DNA of 54,877 nucleotides from an uncultured Elusimicrobium sp. GTDB lineage: Bacteria; Elusimicrobiota; Elusimicrobia; Elusimicrobiales; Elusimicrobiaceae. Below are positions 52,157 through 54,877 of this stretch, one piece after another. Position 1 is the stretch's first letter, and the number at the start of each line of letters is the position of its first letter. Where the stretch lies: positions 1 through 54,877 of the forward strand of contig CADBRU010000032.1 in NCBI GenBank assembly GCA_902797165.1, in the 5' to 3' direction. Under the pieces are notes generated by a model that made no database searches, was not told the origin of the DNA, and saw nothing but the letters and a program-made list of their open reading frames with translations. Made by a program: the position numbers and the translations under genes.

Positions 52157-52630
52157 ATGAAAAAAGGTTTTACTTTAATTGAACTGCTGGTAGTAGTTTT
52201 AATTATCGGCATTTTGTCTGCTATTGCACTGCCGCAATATGAAAAAGCAGTAGAAAAAAGTCGTTCCAGAGAAGCCATACTAACCCTAAATGCCATGTGG
52301 AAAAATATGCAATTATGTTTTTTGGAAACATCTAATGATTATTCAACGTGTGCCGACACTTTACATGAACGTTTACCCATCGAAATAGGTGAAATAAAAT
52401 TAAACCAATCAAAATGCGACAATTATCCCTGTGTTATAAATAAACACTGGCTTTATGAGTTTGCCGGAGGTCCCATATACGCCTATCGCATGCTAGATGA
52501 TAACACCTCTCATGCTCCATATTATTTAGAGTTAACTGAAGATGGAAATATTATATGTTATAACGGAGATGACAGTGAAGACAACCCCTGCAAAGGCATA
52601 ATGGGGACTTGCGATGCTTGCGCTCTGTAA
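52157..52630 (+). CDS. Type IV pilin-like protein, eight-cysteine subtype
   Basis: A 157-residue pilin: MKKGFTLIELL, VVVLIIGILS, AIALPQYEKAVEKSR. Its eight Cys (QLCFLE, STCADT, SKCDNY, YPCVIN, IICYNG, NPCKGI, GTCDACAL) align with those of the pilin at 10866-11354, although the residues between are mostly different. TAGGAGG lies 8 nt before the ATG and, like the promoter, is copied at 10866. The gene is divergent from the tetR operon and convergent with ldh; no terminator is obvious after it. Confidence 0.92.
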   Translation: MKKGFTLIELLVVVLIIGILSAIALPQYEKAVEKSRSREAILTLNAMWKNMQLCFLETSNDYSTCADTLHERLPIEIGEIKLNQSKCDNYPCVINKHWLYEFAGGPIYAYRMLDDNTSHAPYYLELTEDGNIICYNGDDSEDNPCKGIMGTCDACAL

Positions 52631-52666
52631 AAATATCTTCACTACTAACTTTTTGTTGTTAAACAA

Positions 52667-53632
52667 TTAGATTTCGTTTTGGGCAAGTATATCTTTGAGC
52701 ACTTTGGCAGATGCCTGCAGACGCTTGGTTTCATCAGCATTTAACTTAAGCGGCACCAATGTCTCCACTCCCTCAGACCCCACTATGGCGGGCATACTTA
52801 GGGCAATACCCTCAATACCATACATGCCGTGCATCATAGAAGATACGGGCAAAATAGAGCGCTCATTACGCACGATGGCTTCGCAAATACGTTTAACCGC
52901 CACCGCAATTCCGTAATAGGTGGCTTTCTTTTTGGCAATGATTTCATACGCACTGTTTTTCACGCGCTCGGCAATGGCAGCGGTGGCTTTATCGTGCTCA
53001 AAGTGTCCGCGCATTTCACAAAAATCGTCCAGTTTAATGCCCGACACATTAGCCGCACTAAACGCGGCAATTTCACTATCCCCGTGCTCACCGATAATAA
53101 ACGCGTGCACACCGCGGCTATCTACGTTTAAGTGATTTCCGATTTCATATTTTAAGCGCGCGGTATCGAGCACTGTGCCCGAGCCAATTACCCGGTTTTC
53201 GGGCAGGCCGCTGAGTTTCACCGCTACCGTCGTTAAAATATCCACCGGATTAGATACGATTAGTAAAATTCCCTTAAAATCACGCTTTTTAATTTCCGGA
53301 ATAATGGACTTATAAATGGAAATGTTTTTCTTGACTAAATCAAGCCGCGTTTCACCGGGTTTTTGCGCCGCACCCGCGGTAATAATAATGACGGAAGCGT
53401 TTTTTATATCGTCGTACGTACCCGCGTAAATTTTCATAGGTTTGGCAAACGCTACGCCGTGGCTGATGTCTAAAGCCTCCCCCTCCGCTTTGGCTTTATC
53501 GGCATCAATAAGCACCATTTCACTAAACAGTCCGCTTTGCATTAAACTAAAAGCCGAAGCAGAGCCCACAAAACCGCACCCCACAACTACTACTTTCTTA
53601 AAATTCACACAGTTTTCACAATTTCCGCGCAT
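52667..53632 (-). CDS. ldh: L-lactate dehydrogenase
   Basis: The 321-residue NAD enzyme reduces pyruvate to L-lactate to reoxidise NADH. Rossmann motif: VVVGCGFVGSASAFSLM (about residues 15-31). ITAGAAQKPGETRLDLVKKN holds Gln at the position that sets substrate choice (Gln for lactate, Arg for malate), so lactate is favoured over malate. The catalytic pair follows: SNPVDI (Asn), GSGTVLDTARLKYEIG (Asp-Arg region), IGEHGDSE (His). AAGGAGG lies 6 nt upstream of the ATG at 53632; the first 12 residues (MRGNCENCVNF) are a short Cys-bearing extension before the usual start. Confidence 0.93.
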   Translation of the reverse strand: MRGNCENCVNFKKVVVVGCGFVGSASAFSLMQSGLFSEMVLIDADKAKAEGEALDISHGVAFAKPMKIYAGTYDDIKNASVIIITAGAAQKPGETRLDLVKKNISIYKSIIPEIKKRDFKGILLIVSNPVDILTTVAVKLSGLPENRVIGSGTVLDTARLKYEIGNHLNVDSRGVHAFIIGEHGDSEIAAFSAANVSGIKLDDFCEMRGHFEHDKATAAIAERVKNSAYEIIAKKKATYYGIAVAVKRICEAIVRNERSILPVSSMMHGMYGIEGIALSMPAIVGSEGVETLVPLKLNADETKRLQASAKVLKDILAQNEI

Positions 53633-53705
53633 AATTCCTCCTTATCTTTATATATGATACCAAAAGCCGCGCCCGCCACCAAATGTACATTTTGATTAGA
53701 TTTGC

Positions 53706-53717
53706 TATTATATTGAT
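53706..53717 (+). promoter_or_regulatory. Extended -10 promoter of the C_GCAxxG_C_C gene, 6 nt before ATG
   Basis: TGC-TATTAT (53706-53711) is followed by ATTGAT and the ATG at 53718. No Shine-Dalgarno sequence. Confidence 0.6.
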
Positions 53718-54164
53718 ATGACAAAAGGTGAACAAGCAAAAGAATTATTTGTAAACGGACACAATTGTGCACAGGCTGTTTTGTGCGCTTATAAAGATCA
53801 ACTCGGCTTAACCGAGGAGCAAGCCATTGCCATGGCGGCTTGCTTCGGCGGCGGGCTAGGCGGCCAGCGCGAAGTATGCGGAGCGGTTAGTGCCATGTGC
53901 ATGGTACTTTCCTTAAAGTACGCACCCAAAGACCCCAAAGACCACGCGGCAAAAGCGGCTTTCTACAAGAAAATACAAGAAGTGTGTAATCGTTTCAAAC
54001 AAGAAAACGGCTCTATCATCTGCCGCGAACTGCTAGGACTTACTACCAATCAACCGCAAGCCCCACAACCGCGCACCGACGCCTATTATCACAAGCGCCC
54101 TTGTGCAGACAAAGTAAAAAGTGCCGCAGAAATTTTAGAAAAATATTTGGAAGAAATAAAATGA
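53718..54164 (+). CDS. C_GCAxxG_C_C family probable redox protein
   Basis: The 148-residue protein has the spaced Cys pattern of this family: HNCAQAVLCAY, MAACFGGGLGGQREVCGAVSAMC, and later CNRF, IICRELLG and KRPCADKV. The family occurs mainly in anaerobes and is thought to be redox-active or metal-binding, but its reaction is unknown. It is alone, divergent from ldh and with a terminator. Confidence 0.9.
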   Translation: MTKGEQAKELFVNGHNCAQAVLCAYKDQLGLTEEQAIAMAACFGGGLGGQREVCGAVSAMCMVLSLKYAPKDPKDHAAKAAFYKKIQEVCNRFKQENGSIICRELLGLTTNQPQAPQPRTDAYYHKRPCADKVKSAAEILEKYLEEIK

Positions 54165-54190
54165 AAAAGGCTCCCGCGGGAGCCTTTTTT
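54164..54190. terminator. Bidirectional terminator
   Basis: AAAAAGGCTCCCGCGGGAGCCTTTTTT is a perfect hairpin with A and T runs, between the C_GCAxxG_C_C gene and the convergent flavodoxin gene. It overlaps the stop codon of the former. Confidence 0.92.
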
Positions 54191-54199
54191 ATAAGAGAT

Positions 54200-54676
54200 T
54201 TACAGATATATTTTAACCCAATCGGATAAAGTAGCCTCCGATACGCTTGCATCAAAGCGTTGCCCGCTTCTTACTACTGCATTTGGGGCAAGTGCTTGTA
54301 TGTTTTTCGGAGCGTCACCCAGTCCGCTACCACCGGAGGTGGCAAACGGCACAATCATTTTACCGCTAAAATCAGCCGATTCCATAAACGTATCAATAAT
54401 ACTCGGCTCGCGATACCACCAAATCGGAAATCCGATAAACACTACTTCATAAGACGTTAAATCAGGTACTTTTTCAGCCAATGCGGGACGACAAGCGCGA
54501 TCTTGCATTTCCACACTGCTGCGGCTTTTTTTATTACTCCAATCCAAATCAGCATTGGTATAAGGCTTTTGCGGACAAATTTCAAAAACAGCAGCGTCTG
54601 CCACTTTGGCTAGCCGTTTTCCTACTGCGGCTGTTACCCCACCGGCACTAAAATATGCTACGATTGCTTTTTTCAT
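54200..54676 (-). CDS. Flavodoxin
   Basis: The 158-residue protein has the flavodoxin_4-like fold: AIVAYFSAGGVTAAVGKRLAK (FMN phosphate loop), FEICPQKPYTNADLDWSNK, and the aromatic loops FIGFPIWWYREP (about 85-96) and PFATSGGSGLG. It carries electrons through FMN between enzymes in the cytoplasm. The gene stands alone, has GGAGG upstream and is not next to an obvious redox partner, unless the adjacent Cys-rich protein is one. Confidence 0.92.
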   Translation of the reverse strand: MKKAIVAYFSAGGVTAAVGKRLAKVADAAVFEICPQKPYTNADLDWSNKKSRSSVEMQDRACRPALAEKVPDLTSYEVVFIGFPIWWYREPSIIDTFMESADFSGKMIVPFATSGGSGLGDAPKNIQALAPNAVVRSGQRFDASVSEATLSDWVKIYL

Positions 54677-54740
54677 AAACCCTCCTTAATACAATGCCTA
54701 TTAATATTTAACAATTCAAAGAAACCTAAGTCAAGTAATT

Positions 54741-54768
54741 TTGAAAAACAATTCTAATTTGATATAAT
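54741..54768 (+). promoter_or_regulatory. Promoter of the tRNA-Ser gene
   Basis: TTGAAA (54741-54746) and TATAAT (54763-54768) are 16 nt apart. Transcription would start about 20 nt before the tRNA. Confidence 0.75.
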
Positions 54769-54794
54769 ATATATACTTACCGACGAAACCTTTT

Positions 54795-54877
54795 GGAGAG
54801 GTGGCCGAGCGGTTTAAGGCACAGTCCTGGAAAGACTGCATACGGGAAACCGTATCGAGAGTTCGAATCTCTCCCTC
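54795..54877 (+). tRNA. tRNA-Ser (anticodon GGA), 3' end beyond window
   Basis: The gene begins GGAGAGGTGGCCGAGCGG, with the D-arm, anticodon stem CAGTC/GACTG around CTGGAAA (anticodon GGA), a long class II variable arm (CATACGGGAAACCGTATC), and the T-arm GAGAG-TTCGAAT-CTCTC. The 3' acceptor strand is cut after CCTC, so about 4 nt plus any CCA lie beyond the window. Confidence 0.95.

Overview
The window reads as a chromosomal segment of a fermentative Gram-negative-type bacterium of moderate GC. Outer-membrane biology is shown by a TolC/AcrA/AcrB-type efflux operon, lipoprotein maturation (Lgt) and a type IV pilus retraction ATPase. Anaerobic metabolism is suggested by butyrate kinase with phosphate butyryltransferase, L-lactate dehydrogenase, NADP-type glutamate dehydrogenase and a Leloir galactose pathway. 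Many nearly identical prepilin N-termini in scattered single-gene units make me favour a gut Elusimicrobiota (Elusimicrobium-like) lineage. That assignment is an inference from gene content, not a database match. No phage, plasmid, transposase or CRISPR array is visible.

Layout. 1-2931: a partial pilin, then a minus-strand operon rlmN-lipoprotein-queC-coiled-coil protein. 3076-8440: a plus-strand run of phosphohexomutase, enolase, FtsB-like protein, metallo-beta-lactamase fold hydrolase, lgt and a RluA-family pseudouridine synthase. 8442-15393: pilin, rpsT with a histone-H1-like tail, a short uvrC, another pilin, then gltX-GYF/TM protein-pilT. 15505-24639: metallophosphoesterase, GH3 hydrolase, pilin, DedA, a large unknown exported protein, a TPR protein, YajQ and an MFS transporter. 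24689-31163: two pilins behind a MITE-like element and a homopolymer promoter, radC, lpdA, trmJ-like, an orphan promoter, buk and ptb. 31209-39553: M23 peptidase, two tandem P-loop ATPases, SEC-C protein, SGNH esterase, cdd-galM-galK-galT and lexA. 39625-45673: MntR/DtxR-like regulator, gdhA, dicarboxylate symporter, RNase HI-like gene followed at once by RNase P RNA, pilin, PIF1-like helicase. 45723-54877: tetR-tolC-acrA-acrB operon, pilin, ldh, a C_GCAxxG_C_C protein, flavodoxin and a tRNA-Ser(GGA) cut by the window end.

The most unusual signals are regulatory. (1) Four promoters share a TTGACA -35 box with AAAAAA-rich DNA just upstream, and carry a run of 12-14 A or T between the -35 and -10 boxes. 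Two are almost identical and differ in run length (14 versus 12 A), which is the architecture of a slippage-driven phase-variable promoter. Three drive pilins and one has no protein gene behind it. (2) Nine genes have a -10 box (mostly TGCTAYAAT) only 5-10 nt before ATG and no Shine-Dalgarno sequence, predicting leaderless mRNAs. (3) Eight type IV pilin-like genes are scattered one or two at a time among housekeeping genes, with an almost invariant N-terminus and unrelated C-terminal domains. One pair shares eight aligned cysteines.

Other points of interest are a compensated change in the P4 core helix of RNase P RNA, a UvrC lacking its HhH tail, a LexA with a UmuD-like Cys-Gly cleavage site and a direct-repeat operator, and a phosphohexomutase with an altered phosphoserine loop. 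No gene-free stretch exceeds 300 bases; the longest, 28886-29120, holds a terminator, the orphan promoter and the buk promoter.
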